A model generated the notes under the pieces. That model saw nothing but the letters and a program-made list of their open reading frames with translations. It was not told where the DNA came from and did no database searches. Position numbers and translations under genes: made by a program. Shown one piece after another: positions 46,707 through 55,921 of a stretch of DNA of 64,000 bases (positions are counted from its first letter, which is position 1; each line of letters starts with the position of its first letter). The stretch is from an uncultured Paracoccaceae bacterium (GTDB lineage: Bacteria > Pseudomonadota > Alphaproteobacteria > Rhodobacterales > Rhodobacteraceae): contig CANMPK010000001.1 in NCBI GenBank assembly GCA_947499725.1, positions 1,054,001 to 1,118,000 of the forward strand, in the 5' to 3' direction.

Positions 46707-47291
46707 CTAACCCGCTTGCGTGCGCCCGCGACGATCATTGCGCAACGCTGCATACAATACATGCGTGCGCCACCGCCCATTGATCTGCAAATAGCTTTGC
46801 GCAACGCCTTCATATTTGAAACCGGTTTTTTCCAAAACCCCACGGCTCGCCACGTTTTCTGGCAAACAGGCCGCTTCGATCCGGCTAAGGTCCATGCGAT
46901 TAAACGCGTAATGCACCACAGCCTCAATCGCCTCACGCATATAGCCTTGGCGCGCGTAATCCTGTCCCACCCAATAGCCGAGTGTGCCCGCCATCGAAGG
47001 CCCCCGCCGGATATTATCCAGCGTAATCGCCCCAACCAGATGGCCCTGATCACGATCATACATAAACAACGGTACAGCGGTGCCGCTATTCACAGACCGC
47101 TGTGCCCAATACACGCGATTGGTAAAGTTCTTACGCACCAGATGGTCAGCCGCCCAAGCTGGCTCCCAAGGAGTCAAAAATCCTGCGCTGCTTTCGCGTA
47201 GCCAAGCCCATTCCCGATAGTCCCCATGAACCGGCAAACGCAAAGACATGCGTTCCGTTTCGATGCGAACTTTCTTACGGGCCAGCAACAT
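46707..47291 (-). CDS. RimJ/RimL-type GNAT N-acetyltransferase
   Basis: 194 aa, starting with RIETERMSLRLPVHGDYREWAWLRESS, a classic RimJ-type N-terminus (split: RIETERMSLRLP and DYREWAWLRESS). The acetyl-CoA loop is VGQDYARQGYMREAIEAVV. CLPENVASRGVLEKTGFKYEGV is the C-terminal GNAT signature. It probably acetylates a protein N-terminus such as a ribosomal protein, but the target is unproven. Its ATG shares one base with the stop of the M16 peptidase gene (TAATG). Confidence 0.87.
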   Translation of the reverse strand: MLLARKKVRIETERMSLRLPVHGDYREWAWLRESSAGFLTPWEPAWAADHLVRKNFTNRVYWAQRSVNSGTAVPLFMYDRDQGHLVGAITLDNIRRGPSMAGTLGYWVGQDYARQGYMREAIEAVVHYAFNRMDLSRIEAACLPENVASRGVLEKTGFKYEGVAQSYLQINGRWRTHVLYAALRNDRRGRTQAG

Positions 47292-48553
47292 TACGCAACG
47301 CGCCTTGCTTGCAGACGCTCCATGTCAGGCGCAGACGAGATCGGACCATACAACGCGAGAGCCGCTTTGGCCTCTACCGCGAAATGCTCTGCAATCTTGC
47401 GCACATCCGCATCGGTGACCCCGTCAATTTTCTCTACGGTCTCTTCCAAGGTTGGCACGCGATCCCAAATCGACACCATACGCGCCAGACGTTCAGCACG
47501 GCTGGACGGGCTTTCAAGCCCCATCAACATACCTGCCTTCATCTGCACACGGGCGCGCTCGATCTCTTTCGGGTTCATATCATCCGCCGCGCGCTTCAGC
47601 TCGTCGATGGTGATCTCAGCCAAATCGCCAATCTGCTCGCCCGAGGTGCCCGCATAGATCGTAGTCATACCTGTGTCAGAATAGGCCCCAGTGGAGGCAT
47701 AAATCGAATAACACAAACCGCGCTTTTCACGCACCTCTTGGAACAGTCGCGAAGACATGCCACCGCCCAATGCAACAGAGTAAATCTGCGCCGTGTAAAT
47801 ATCGTTGTTCTTGTAGCTTGGGCTTTCCAAACCAAGGGCAAAATGCGCTTGCTCCAGCGTCTTTTCCTGACGGTATTCCCCGCCAGAGAAAGCCGCGGCC
47901 AAGGTCACAGGCTCAACGCCGCGCTTCATATCGCCAAACAGCTCTTGCGCCAGCTTCACTAGCGCATCGTGATCCACCCCACCGGCAGCCGCCAAAACCA
48001 TGCGCTCTGGACCATAGTGTTGGCGCACAAAACCCGCCAAATCCTCGCGCCCAAAGGCTTTCACACGGTCTTCAGGGCCCAGAATGGTGCGGCCAATCGG
48101 CTGATCCGGATAGGCGCGCTCTTGCAGCCAATCAAAGATCACGTCATCCGGCGTATCCAGCGCTTGACCAATCTCTTGCAGGATCACACCGCGTTCGATC
48201 TCAATCTCATTTGGATCAAAAATCGGATCACGCAGAATATCTGCAATCACATCCAGTGCCAAAGGCACATCGCCTTTCAGCACACGCGCATAATAGGCTG
48301 TGACTTCGCGACTTGTGTAAGCGTTGATATAACCGCCCACATCTTCAATCGCCTCGGCAATCTGCAACGCATTGCGGCGCGAGGTGCCCTTAAAGGCCAT
48401 ATGCTCTAGGAAGTGCGCGATCCCGTTCTGCACTGGCGTCTCATGACGCCCACCTGCAGAAACCCAAACCCCAATCGAAGCAGACTGAAGCCCCGGCATG
48501 TCTTCTGTGACGATGCGGAAGCCATTGTCTAATGTGTGCTGTCTAACGGTCAA
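47291..48553 (-). CDS. M16 family zinc peptidase (processing-peptidase type)
   Basis: 420-aa pitrilysin-family protease with the inverted zinc motif HFLEH at residues 47-51 (H47, E50, H51) and a downstream acidic region IEDVGGYINAYTSREVTAYY. The length and sequence are close to the beta subunit of mitochondrial processing peptidase, for which alphaproteobacterial M16 proteins are the accepted relatives. The bacterial substrate is unknown. The likely start is a TTG at 48553 overlapping the thrC stop by four bases (TTGA), so translation depends on thrC. One-base overlap with the GNAT gene after it. Confidence 0.9.
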   Translation of the reverse strand: MTVRQHTLDNGFRIVTEDMPGLQSASIGVWVSAGGRHETPVQNGIAHFLEHMAFKGTSRRNALQIAEAIEDVGGYINAYTSREVTAYYARVLKGDVPLALDVIADILRDPIFDPNEIEIERGVILQEIGQALDTPDDVIFDWLQERAYPDQPIGRTILGPEDRVKAFGREDLAGFVRQHYGPERMVLAAAGGVDHDALVKLAQELFGDMKRGVEPVTLAAAFSGGEYRQEKTLEQAHFALGLESPSYKNNDIYTAQIYSVALGGGMSSRLFQEVREKRGLCYSIYASTGAYSDTGMTTIYAGTSGEQIGDLAEITIDELKRAADDMNPKEIERARVQMKAGMLMGLESPSSRAERLARMVSIWDRVPTLEETVEKIDGVTDADVRKIAEHFAVEAKAALALYGPISSAPDMERLQARRVA

Positions 48554-49938
48554 CGCGCTGCAATCCGATCTTTGATAAGGGTCTGCAGCAATACAAGCTG
48601 GTTTGGCACTTTACACATACGCTCTTCACGCTCCATCAGATCCGCCATATGAGGCGGCAATGCAGGACGCGTCTTGATAGCTTTCTCCACCGCATCTGGG
48701 AATTTCGCAGGATGCGCGGTCGCCAAAGTGATCATCGGCACTTCAGACAGGTTCTCATTCCCGACTTTCACCGCAACAGCAGAGTGTGGGCACAGCACTT
48801 CCTGACAGGCCGCATATTCGGACTTAATCGTTGCATAAGTCTCTTCCTCGCTGGCACGGCCAGAGCTGAAGTTCTCACGCAGATAATCCATCGCGCCTTG
48901 GCTGATGGTGAACGAGCCATCCTTGAGTTCTTCCATAGACTTCGCAACAGCATCGCCATCGCGGTCATAGGCAAAGAACAAGGCGCGTTCAAAGTTAGAA
49001 GACACCTGAATATCCATAGACGGGCTGATCGACGGCTTCACGCCATCTTTCGTATACGCGCCGGTTTCCATGGTGCGGTGCAGAATGTCGTTCTGGTTGG
49101 TTGCGATCACCAGATCTTCAATCGGCAGGCCCATTTGCTTGGCAATGAACCCTGCAAAGATGTCCCCAAAGTTCCCTGTTGGAACGGTAAAGCTGACCTT
49201 GCGATGCGGCGCGCCCAAAGACACGGCAGAGGCAAAGTAATACACCACCTGCGCCAAAACACGCGCCCAGTTGATCGAGTTCACACCCGCCAGTTTCACA
49301 CCGTCGCGGAACTCAAAATCATTGAACATATCTTTCAGACGGGCCTGACATTCGTCAAAGTCCCCATCCAACGCCAAAGCATGCACATTCGCATCATCCG
49401 GCGTTGTCATCTGCTTGCGCTGAATGTCGGAGGTACGGCCATCCGGATACAGAATGAACACATCCACATTGTCCAAACCACGGAAGGCTTCAATCGCAGC
49501 AGAGCCCGTATCACCAGAGGTCGCGCCTACAATCGTCACGCGCTCATTGCGGCGGCCCAGTTCAAACTGGAACAGCTGACCGATCAACTGCATCGCAAAA
49601 TCTTTGAACGCCAGCGTCGGGCCGTGGAACAGCTCCAGCAGATAGTGGTTCGGCGCAAGCTGCACCAAAGGCGCACGCGCCGCATGGCGGAAGCCTTCGT
49701 AAGCCCGCGCAATAATGCCTTGGAACTCCTCATCCGTGAAGCAATCGCCCACGAAAGGTTTCATCACACGAAAGGCGATCTCTTCATAAGACAGCCCCGC
49801 CAAAGCAGCGATATCATCCTGCGCCATGGTTGGGATCTTCTTAGGCACATACAGGCCACCATCACGGGCCAGACCAGTCAACATCGCCTCAGCAAAGCTC
49901 AGCTCTGGGGCGTTACCACGGGTCGAGATATATTTCAC
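48550..49938 (-). CDS. thrC: Threonine synthase
   Basis: 462-aa PLP enzyme converting O-phosphohomoserine to threonine. The PLP lysine is K112 in GPTLAFKDFAMQ. VGATSGDTGSAAIEAFRG and VPTGNFGDIFAG bind phosphate, and the N-terminus MKYISTRGNAPELSFAEA is typical of class I ThrC. The start is GTG at 49938, overlapping the SURF1 stop by four bases (GTGA). The aspartate pathway begins with LysC, encoded about 12 kb away in this window. Confidence 0.96.
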   Translation of the reverse strand: MKYISTRGNAPELSFAEAMLTGLARDGGLYVPKKIPTMAQDDIAALAGLSYEEIAFRVMKPFVGDCFTDEEFQGIIARAYEGFRHAARAPLVQLAPNHYLLELFHGPTLAFKDFAMQLIGQLFQFELGRRNERVTIVGATSGDTGSAAIEAFRGLDNVDVFILYPDGRTSDIQRKQMTTPDDANVHALALDGDFDECQARLKDMFNDFEFRDGVKLAGVNSINWARVLAQVVYYFASAVSLGAPHRKVSFTVPTGNFGDIFAGFIAKQMGLPIEDLVIATNQNDILHRTMETGAYTKDGVKPSISPSMDIQVSSNFERALFFAYDRDGDAVAKSMEELKDGSFTISQGAMDYLRENFSSGRASEEETYATIKSEYAACQEVLCPHSAVAVKVGNENLSEVPMITLATAHPAKFPDAVEKAIKTRPALPPHMADLMEREERMCKVPNQLVLLQTLIKDRIAAR

Positions 49939-50621
49939 GGTTCTAAAACCTTTTTATCAGAGCGCATCCGGCGCAGGTAATACAGCGTCATGACCACCCA
50001 AATAAAGGCAAGGCCAAACCACGTCACAGCATATTGCAAGTGATCGTTCGGAATACCAGTAGAAGTTACCGGCATTGGGGTCACAACAGGATTTGTTTCA
50101 TTGGTGCCACGGGTGATCACCAGAACCGGTTCGGTGTTCAAAACCTCTGCCAATTGGGCAATGTCACGGGCAAACCAGATATTTCCAGCCACATCATTTT
50201 CGGGCGTATAGCCATCACGTTCATCCGGCCACAACAAGTTACCGGTAATCGTGGCCTGTACAGGCGCGCGCGTATCGTCCTTTGATGGAGGCTTGATCCA
50301 ACCTCGATCCAACAACACCCGACGCCCCTCTTCGGTTTCAAAGGCCGCGACCACGCGATAGATCGCGCCAGTTGTTTTGCTAGACGCCAGAACATGCGCC
50401 TCTTGATCCGTAATCAAGCCAGTTGCGGTCACAGATAGGAACTGATCCGCCTCTTCGGTCGGCTCAGCGGGAATGGCCACCGGTGCATCCGAAATGCGGC
50501 GGTCGATCTCGGCCAAGACACCTTCTTTCCACTCCAAACGGGAAACTTGCCAAAAGCCAAGCCACAGCAAGATCGCTGTGCCCAGAATGCCAAAAAACAA
50601 TGGAAGGAAAAGACGACGCAA
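49935..50621 (-). CDS. SURF1 family cytochrome oxidase biogenesis protein
   Basis: 228 aa with two terminal membrane segments (about residues 5-23 and 200-218) around a periplasmic loop, the SURF1 topology. WLGFWQVSRLEWKEGVL near the start, VLLDRGWIKPP, and the end LQYAVTWFGLAFIWVVMTLYY (split here: LQYAVTWFGLA, FIWVVMTLYY) are family hallmarks. SURF1 helps insert heme a into oxidase subunit I. The start is a TTG at 50621 with AAGGGA about 8-13 bases upstream. A terminator separates it from ctaE, so it has its own promoter or relies on readthrough. It overlaps thrC by four bases. Confidence 0.9.
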   Translation of the reverse strand: MRRLFLPLFFGILGTAILLWLGFWQVSRLEWKEGVLAEIDRRISDAPVAIPAEPTEEADQFLSVTATGLITDQEAHVLASSKTTGAIYRVVAAFETEEGRRVLLDRGWIKPPSKDDTRAPVQATITGNLLWPDERDGYTPENDVAGNIWFARDIAQLAEVLNTEPVLVITRGTNETNPVVTPMPVTSTGIPNDHLQYAVTWFGLAFIWVVMTLYYLRRMRSDKKVLEP

Positions 50622-50643
50622 AGCTCGGTCCCTTAGATAGGAA

Positions 50644-50673
50644 AAGTCGCGGTGAACGCATCCACCGCGACTT
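50644..50673 (-). terminator. Intrinsic terminator after ctaE
   Basis: Eleven-base perfect stem, AAGTCGCGGTG / CACCGCGACTT, with an eight-base loop. On the reverse strand it runs into TTTTCC. It sits 54 bp after the ctaE stop and 23 bp before the SURF1 start. Confidence 0.75.
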
Positions 50674-50726
50674 GCTTTAATCTTATGTTGGCGAAAGGTT
50701 CAACCTTTGCCGTGAACCACTCAGGC

Positions 50727-51527
50727 TTATTGGCCCCAGATGTACACAGCTGCAAACAGGAACAGCCAAACCACATCAACAAAGTGCCAGTACCAAGCTG
50801 CCGCTTCAAAACCAACGTGGTGGTCTTTTGTAAAGTGGCCACGCTGCAGGCGGATCAAGCAAACCAGCAGGAACACAGTCCCGATGAACACGTGCGCGCC
50901 GTGGAAGCCTGTCGCCATAAAGAAGTTCGCCGCATAGATGCTGCCAGAGAAACCAAAGGCCGCGTGGCTATATTCGTATGCTTGGAAGATTGTGAACAGA
51001 ACACCCAGCGCAACAGCGATGATCAGGCCCCATTTCATATCTTCGCGGTTGTCTTCATGCGCCAGCGCGTGGTGCGCCCAAGTCGCTGCACAACCGGAGC
51101 ACAGCAGGATCAATGTGTTGATCAGCGGCAGGTGCCAAGGATCGAAAGTTTCGATACCCGCTGGTGGGAAAATACCGTCAACCAGAGGGCTGTCTGGACC
51201 CATTGGGTAGATCGCGTGCTTGAAGAAGCTCCAGAACCATGCGCCGAAGAACATAACTTCGGACATCACGAACAGAATAAAGCCGTAACGTAGGCCGATC
51301 TGAACAACCTTTGTGTGATCGCCGATGTTGCTTTCATTCACAACGTCAGCCCACCAGCCGAACATCACATACAAAGTGCCAGCCAGACCGATCAGGAACA
51401 TCCAAGGGCCATTGTCGTGGAACATAAGTACCGCGCCAAACAGCATGATAAAGCCTGCCAGAGCGCCAAGGAATGGCCACCAGGACGGTTCTAGAATGTG
51501 ATAATCGTGATTTTTTGCGTGCGCCAT
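50727..51527 (-). CDS. ctaE: Cytochrome c oxidase subunit III
   Basis: 266-aa heme-copper oxidase subunit with seven hydrophobic segments, the usual size for aa3-type oxidases. The N-terminal [21 protein letters not shown] (split: [14 protein letters not shown]), WWADVVNES, the [12 protein letters not shown] and [14 protein letters not shown] motifs, and the C-terminal [18 protein letters not shown] (split: [18 protein letters not shown]) match subunit III. It lies five bases after ctaG. Subunit I is not in the window. Confidence 0.97.
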   Translation of the reverse strand: MAHAKNHDYHILEPSWWPFLGALAGFIMLFGAVLMFHDNGPWMFLIGLAGTLYVMFGWWADVVNESNIGDHTKVVQIGLRYGFILFVMSEVMFFGAWFWSFFKHAIYPMGPDSPLVDGIFPPAGIETFDPWHLPLINTLILLCSGCAATWAHHALAHEDNREDMKWGLIIAVALGVLFTIFQAYEYSHAAFGFSGSIYAANFFMATGFHGAHVFIGTVFLLVCLIRLQRGHFTKDHHVGFEAAAWYWHFVDVVWLFLFAAVYIWGQ

Positions 51528-51532
51528 ATTTC

Positions 51533-52135
51533 TTATCCCTCGCTTGAGGTTTGCTTTGCTTCAACTTCTACGTCTTTGACCGTGTCGGTCAAGGTCGCAA
51601 TTTCTTCGGGGAGATCGATTTCGTAGAACGTATAGCTCAACGTGATCTCTTTAACATATTTTGCGTCACGATCTTTAACGATCTCTGGATCGACAAAGAA
51701 AGTCACAGGCATGTCGACGCGCTCACCTGGCATCAGAACTTGCTCGGTGAAGCAGAAACAGTCGATCTTGGAAAAGAAACCGCCTGCTTCATATGGGGCA
51801 ACGTTATAGCTCGCCTGCCCTGCAATCGGACGATCTGTCGGGTTATAGGCTTCATAGAAAGCCAATCCTGTCTCACCGATCTTCAATTTCATTTCCAACT
51901 GATGTGGTTTGAAATCCCACATCATGTCACGATCTTTAGAAGCGTCGAACTTCACAGTGATCATTTGATCCAAGATCACATCAGATCCTGCATCCGCCTC
52001 TTGCGTGATACCACCAAAACCCGTGACACGGCAGAACCAGTTGTAGAAAGGAACAGAGGCCCAAGCCAATGCACCCATCACCAGCACGACGCCGACAAGT
52101 GTTGTCACAGTTTTCGTGTTTGTATCCATTTTCAT
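51533..52135 (-). CDS. ctaG: Cytochrome c oxidase assembly protein CtaG (Cox11)
   Basis: 200-aa copper chaperone that delivers copper to the CuB site of subunit I. One N-terminal membrane segment (about residues 9-30) is followed by a periplasmic immunoglobulin-like domain. The copper motif CFCF is in [14 protein letters not shown], and a conserved Cys lies just after the membrane segment ([12 protein letters not shown]). The start ATG overlaps the small upstream gene by four bases (ATGA); a second in-frame ATG is two codons later. Confidence 0.96.
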   Translation of the reverse strand: MKMDTNTKTVTTLVGVVLVMGALAWASVPFYNWFCRVTGFGGITQEADAGSDVILDQMITVKFDASKDRDMMWDFKPHQLEMKLKIGETGLAFYEAYNPTDRPIAGQASYNVAPYEAGGFFSKIDCFCFTEQVLMPGERVDMPVTFFVDPEIVKDRDAKYVKEITLSYTFYEIDLPEEIATLTDTVKDVEVEAKQTSSEG

Positions 52136-52296
52136 TGGGTCTGTACCTTCACGCTTTCCGGCTCAAAGTCGCCGCGCGTTACTTTGACAACGGTCAGTCC
52201 CAACAACAACACGACAAAAGCGCCCAGCGTCAAAGCGACGCCCAGGTTACGCCCAAAGCGGCGTTTGTGCAGTTCGTGTTCTTCGCGAAAGCTCAT
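52132..52296 (-). CDS. Small single-pass membrane protein between ctaB and ctaG
   Basis: 54 aa from the ATG at 52296, preceded by GGAGG at 52304-52308. A charged cytoplasmic start ([17 protein letters not shown]) leads into one membrane segment (about residues 18-37) and a short outer tail. Genes of this size and place (sometimes called coxF) recur between ctaB and ctaG in alphaproteobacterial oxidase clusters, and a role in oxidase assembly is plausible but unproven. It lies one base after the ctaB stop and overlaps ctaG by four, so it is translated with them. Confidence 0.75.
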   Translation of the reverse strand: MSFREEHELHKRRFGRNLGVALTLGAFVVLLLGLTVVKVTRGDFEPESVKVQTQ

Positions 52297-52297
52297 A

Positions 52298-53236
52298 TTA
52301 CCAGCCTCCCAATCCATAAGGTGCCAAGGCCGCTTCGGCCAAAATCGCACCAAAGTGCAGGAACAGATACATCAGGGACAGCGCAAAGAAACGCTTCTCA
52401 ACCTTATGATCATCTGCTTCACAGGCCTCATCGCTACGGCGCCAAATCTTGATCGCGCCCAGCACAAACAATGCGTTCAGTACAACGGCGGTCACAAGGT
52501 AGATCTTGCCGCCAACGCCTGTGAACGCCATGCCAATCGCAATCCCTGCCAGCAGCAATGTGTAAACTAGAATGTGGTTACGCGTCACAGCGCGCCCATG
52601 CGTGACGTGCAGCATCGGCACACCAGCATCTTTATAATCAGACTTCATGAACAGGCACAGCGCCCAGAAATGCGGAGGTGTCCACATGAAGATCAGCGTG
52701 AACATCAGCACGCTCTCAACAGAGATGCCACCCGTCACAGCAGCCCACCCCACCATCGGAGGGAAAGCGCCTGCCGCACCGCCGATCACAATGTTCTGCG
52801 GGGTCCAGCGCTTAAGCCACATGGTGTAAATCACCACGTAGAAGAAAATCGTAAAGGCCAACAGGCCTGCCGCCATCCAGTTCGTCGCCAGTCCGAGCAT
52901 AATCACAGACATGACAGACAGTGTCATACCGATCGCAAAGGCCTCTTCGCGCGTGACCTTGCCAGACGGAATCGGACGGGTCTTGGTGCGGCTCATGACT
53001 TGGTCAATATCGCTGTCATACCACATGTTCAGCGCGCCAGAGGCCCCACCGCCAACCGCGATAAACAGGATTGCACAGAAAGCGATGTAAGGATGCACCC
53101 CGCCCGGCGCGGCCAACAGGCCAACCATCGCGGTGAAAACAACCAATGACATCACGCGCGGCTTCAGCAAAGCAAAGTAATCCCCGAAAGAGGCCTCTTG
53201 CTCTGGCGCTTGCGAATGAATGCTGGCGTCGCTCAT
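52298..53236 (-). CDS. ctaB: Protoheme IX farnesyltransferase (heme O synthase)
   Basis: 312-aa UbiA-type prenyltransferase that turns heme B to heme O, the first step to heme A for aa3 oxidase. Nine hydrophobic segments. The metal/diphosphate-binding motif is [19 protein letters not shown], with the second aspartate-rich loop [13 protein letters not shown]. It is followed by the small gene and ctaG, and lies 89 bp after ctaC with a hairpin between. Confidence 0.96.
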   Translation of the reverse strand: MSDASIHSQAPEQEASFGDYFALLKPRVMSLVVFTAMVGLLAAPGGVHPYIAFCAILFIAVGGGASGALNMWYDSDIDQVMSRTKTRPIPSGKVTREEAFAIGMTLSVMSVIMLGLATNWMAAGLLAFTIFFYVVIYTMWLKRWTPQNIVIGGAAGAFPPMVGWAAVTGGISVESVLMFTLIFMWTPPHFWALCLFMKSDYKDAGVPMLHVTHGRAVTRNHILVYTLLLAGIAIGMAFTGVGGKIYLVTAVVLNALFVLGAIKIWRRSDEACEADDHKVEKRFFALSLMYLFLHFGAILAEAALAPYGLGGW

Positions 53237-53257
53237 GTCATGTCCTATTTGGTAAAG

Positions 53258-53275
53258 GCGGGCCCTAGCCCGCCC
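53258..53275 (-). repeat. Hairpin between ctaC and ctaB
   Basis: Perfect seven-base stem GGCGGGC / GCCCGCC with a four-base loop. A second GC-rich repeat (near 53287-53312) lies beside it. On the reverse strand the first hairpin is followed by TTTACC, too weak to call a strict terminator. It may reduce readthrough from ctaC to ctaB, setting a higher level of structural subunit than assembly factor. Confidence 0.5.
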
Positions 53276-53324
53276 AAAGTCAACAAGGGCGCCCCGCGAA
53301 AGGCGCGCCCAAGATCTTGGTTAC

Positions 53325-54236
53325 TTACTGAGCCGCAGCCACAGTGTAAGCCGTTGGAACAGTGCCGTTCGCAGCAAACTCTTCTGCTGCTTTCACTTTC
53401 CAAGCTTCAAACGCTTCTTTGCTTACCACTTCTACAGTGATCGGCATGTAAGCGTGGTCTTTGCCGCACAGTTCAGAACACTGACCGAAGTACACGCCTT
53501 CTTTTTCAGCTTTGAACCATAGTTGCGCCAGACGACCTGGAACCGCGTCTTGCTTCACGCCAAACGCAGGGATTGTCCAAGAGTGGATCACGTCATCCGC
53601 AGTCACACCCATAACAACCACTGTGTCTACAGGCACAACAACACGTGTGTCTGTCGCCAGCAGGAATTCGTCTTTTTCATAACCAGCTGCTGCCAGTTTT
53701 GCTTCCATCGCTGCGTCCATAACGTAAGGCGTAACAGCCTCGTCGTCCGCACCCAAAGTCGCAGGCTGACCAATCATGTAGCTGTCAAACTCCAGCTCGA
53801 GATCTGGGTACTCATAAGTCCAGTACCACTGGTGGCCTGTCACTTTGATGTACAGTTCGCCTTCAGGAATTTCCTGTTGCTTGAACAGAACCGGCAGAGA
53901 GAACGCACCGATGAACACCAGAACCAGAATTGGCAGCAGTGTCCATGCCACTTCCAAAGTGGTGTGGTGTGTGAAAGTCGCAGGTTTTGGGTTTGCTTTG
54001 CGGTTGTAGCGCACGATGCAGTACAGCATCAGCACTGCAACGAATGCAACAATAGCGAAAATGATGATGTTGATCATGTAATCCAAAGATTGGATGTCAC
54101 GTGACAGTTCTGTCACGGCAGGCTGGAAACCCAGGCCTTTATCAACTGGTTTGCCAATATGCTCGGCGTCTTGAGCGATGGCAGGAAGGGCGGTGAAAGC
54201 TGCCCAGAGTCCCATGAGGGTCGAAAGAATTCGCAT
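53325..54236 (-). CDS. ctaC: Cytochrome c oxidase subunit II
   Basis: 303-aa CuA-bearing subunit that takes electrons from cytochrome c. N-terminal signal peptide ([22 protein letters not shown]), two membrane segments (about residues 50-75 and 95-115), then the periplasmic cupredoxin domain. The CuA ligands are visible: [13 protein letters not shown] for the first His and [14 protein letters not shown] for two Cys, Glu, His and Met. [12 protein letters not shown] is the aromatic electron-entry loop. First gene of the reverse-strand oxidase cluster and divergent from tldD. Confidence 0.97.
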   Translation of the reverse strand: MRILSTLMGLWAAFTALPAIAQDAEHIGKPVDKGLGFQPAVTELSRDIQSLDYMINIIIFAIVAFVAVLMLYCIVRYNRKANPKPATFTHHTTLEVAWTLLPILVLVFIGAFSLPVLFKQQEIPEGELYIKVTGHQWYWTYEYPDLELEFDSYMIGQPATLGADDEAVTPYVMDAAMEAKLAAAGYEKDEFLLATDTRVVVPVDTVVVMGVTADDVIHSWTIPAFGVKQDAVPGRLAQLWFKAEKEGVYFGQCSELCGKDHAYMPITVEVVSKEAFEAWKVKAAEEFAANGTVPTAYTVAAAQ

Positions 54237-54362
54237 GTGTCACCCTGATCGGTTGCGTATTTACGTCGTGTCTGCGGAGAGAAAATCGCCTGAAAGACGG
54301 AATCCCGTTGTTTTGTCGGTGCTATGAACCATATTCTGACACGCAGATAAAGGAATATGCTT

Positions 54363-54395
54363 GCGTCAAACAGACGCTTTTTTGATTTATCTCAA
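54363..54395. promoter_or_regulatory. Short hairpin and FNR-like site between ctaC and tldD
   Basis: GCGTC-AAACA-GACGC (54363-54377) is followed by six Ts, a small terminator-like element on the + strand. Overlapping its end, TTGAT-TTAT-CTCAA (54382-54395) matches the FNR-type consensus TTGAT-N4-ATCAA at nine of ten conserved positions. It lies 24 bases before the tldD ATG and about 150 before ctaC. Oxygen control of one or both genes is possible. Confidence 0.35.
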
Positions 54396-54418
54396 AAACT
54401 CGATGCTAGGAACAGATT

Positions 54419-55837
54419 ATGCAGGCCAAATTTAACCCGTTTGAAACCACTTTGGATGAAGGCCGCGCCCTTACAATGCTGCGCGAAGCCACTGCGGGGG
54501 CGGAAGATGGCGAACTTTTTCTAGAACGCCGCCGTGCGGAATCACTTGTTTATGATGATGGGCGCGTAAAGACCGCAAGTTACGACGCATCCGAAGGTTT
54601 TGGCCTGCGCGCCGTCACCGGAGAGGTCACTGGCTACGCCCATTCATCCGAAATTTCCGAATCTGCCCTCAAGCGCGCGGTAACCACAGCGCGACTCGCT
54701 GTGGGTGATGGCGGCGGCACCATGGCCGAGGGCCCGATTGCCACAAATCAAAAGCTCTATACCGATGATGATCCGATCACCGGCGCGTCTTTTCCTGTAA
54801 AAATCGACACACTTCGTGAGATCGATGCCTTCACCCGCGACCTTGATTCTCGGGTTGTGCAGGTCACCGCCTCTTTGGCGGCCTCGATCCAAGAAGTCGT
54901 CCTCATGCGACCGGACGGCAAAATCATCATGGACACCCGCCCCATGACCCGCGTGAACGTCAGCGTGATCGTCGAACAAGACGGCCGCCGCGAATCCGGC
55001 AGCGCAGGCGGCGGTGGTCGCGTGGGCCTTGATGGCTTGATCGCGCCAGAAGATTGGCAATCCAAAGCCCGCGAAGCCCTGCGCGTGGCAACTGTGAACC
55101 TAGAAGCCATCCCTGCCCCAGCGGGCCAGATGGACATCGTGCTCGGCCCTGGCTGGCCGGGCATCCTGTTGCACGAAGCCGTCGGTCATGGCCTTGAAGG
55201 CGACTTCAATCGCAAAGGCAGCTCTAATTTCTCAGGTCTTGTCGGCCAGCAAGTTGCCTCCAAAGGCGTGACCGTGATCGACGACGGCACGATCCCAGAT
55301 CGTCGCGGCTCGATCACCATCGACGACGAAGGCACGCCATCGCGCAAAAACGTGTTGATCGAAGACGGCATTCTTGTGGGCTACATGCAAGACCGCCAAA
55401 ACGCCCGTCTCATGGATGTGGCCCCTACTGGCAACGGCCGTCGCCAAAGCTACGCTCACGCCCCAATGCCACGCATGACCAATACATATATGGCTGGCGG
55501 TGACAGTGATCCGCAGGATTTGGTCGCCTCTTTGAAAGACGGTCTCTACGCCGTTGGCTTCGGCGGCGGTCAGGTCGACATTACAAACGGCAAATACGTC
55601 TTCTCATGTACCGAGGCTTACCGCGTTGAAAACGGCAAGATCGGCGCGCCGGTGAAAGGCGCAACGCTGATTGGCGATGGCGCAACCTCGATGAAACAGA
55701 TCCACGGCCTTGGCAACGACATGGCGCTTGATCCGGGCATGGGCAACTGCGGCAAAGCCGGCCAATGGGTACCGGTTGGCGTTGGCCAACCCACCGTCCT
55801 GATCGGCGGCCTCACCGTGGGTGGCGCAGCAACCTAA
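54419..55837 (+). CDS. tldD: Metalloprotease TldD
   Basis: 472-aa subunit of the TldD/TldE zinc protease, which degrades unfolded peptides and matures small peptides such as microcin B17 and antitoxins. The metal motif HExxxH is in LLHEAVGHGLEGDF near residue 257, with the second His in HGLEGD. The N-terminal domain has FLERRRAESLVYDDGRVK, and RQSYAHAPMPRMTNTYM follows the active site. TldE is not in this window. A hairpin follows the stop codon. Confidence 0.95.
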   Translation: MQAKFNPFETTLDEGRALTMLREATAGAEDGELFLERRRAESLVYDDGRVKTASYDASEGFGLRAVTGEVTGYAHSSEISESALKRAVTTARLAVGDGGGTMAEGPIATNQKLYTDDDPITGASFPVKIDTLREIDAFTRDLDSRVVQVTASLAASIQEVVLMRPDGKIIMDTRPMTRVNVSVIVEQDGRRESGSAGGGGRVGLDGLIAPEDWQSKAREALRVATVNLEAIPAPAGQMDIVLGPGWPGILLHEAVGHGLEGDFNRKGSSNFSGLVGQQVASKGVTVIDDGTIPDRRGSITIDDEGTPSRKNVLIEDGILVGYMQDRQNARLMDVAPTGNGRRQSYAHAPMPRMTNTYMAGGDSDPQDLVASLKDGLYAVGFGGGQVDITNGKYVFSCTEAYRVENGKIGAPVKGATLIGDGATSMKQIHGLGNDMALDPGMGNCGKAGQWVPVGVGQPTVLIGGLTVGGAAT

Positions 55838-55854
55838 GCTTTCGCAATTTTTAT

Positions 55855-55873
55855 CGGCCCGCTTTACGGGCCG
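55855..55873 (+). terminator. Possible terminator after tldD
   Basis: Perfect seven-base stem CGGCCCG / CGGGCCG with loop CTTTA, 17 bp after the tldD stop. Only TTAACC follows, so it would be a weak terminator. Confidence 0.4.
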
Positions 55874-55921
55874 TTAACCACCCAAAATCTAACGTGGCTT
55901 TGCAAGCAGGCGGAGCCACGG

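Noticed and set aside
48649-49980. 443-codon open frame antisense to thrC
   Set aside because: Arg/His-rich shadow of a certain gene.
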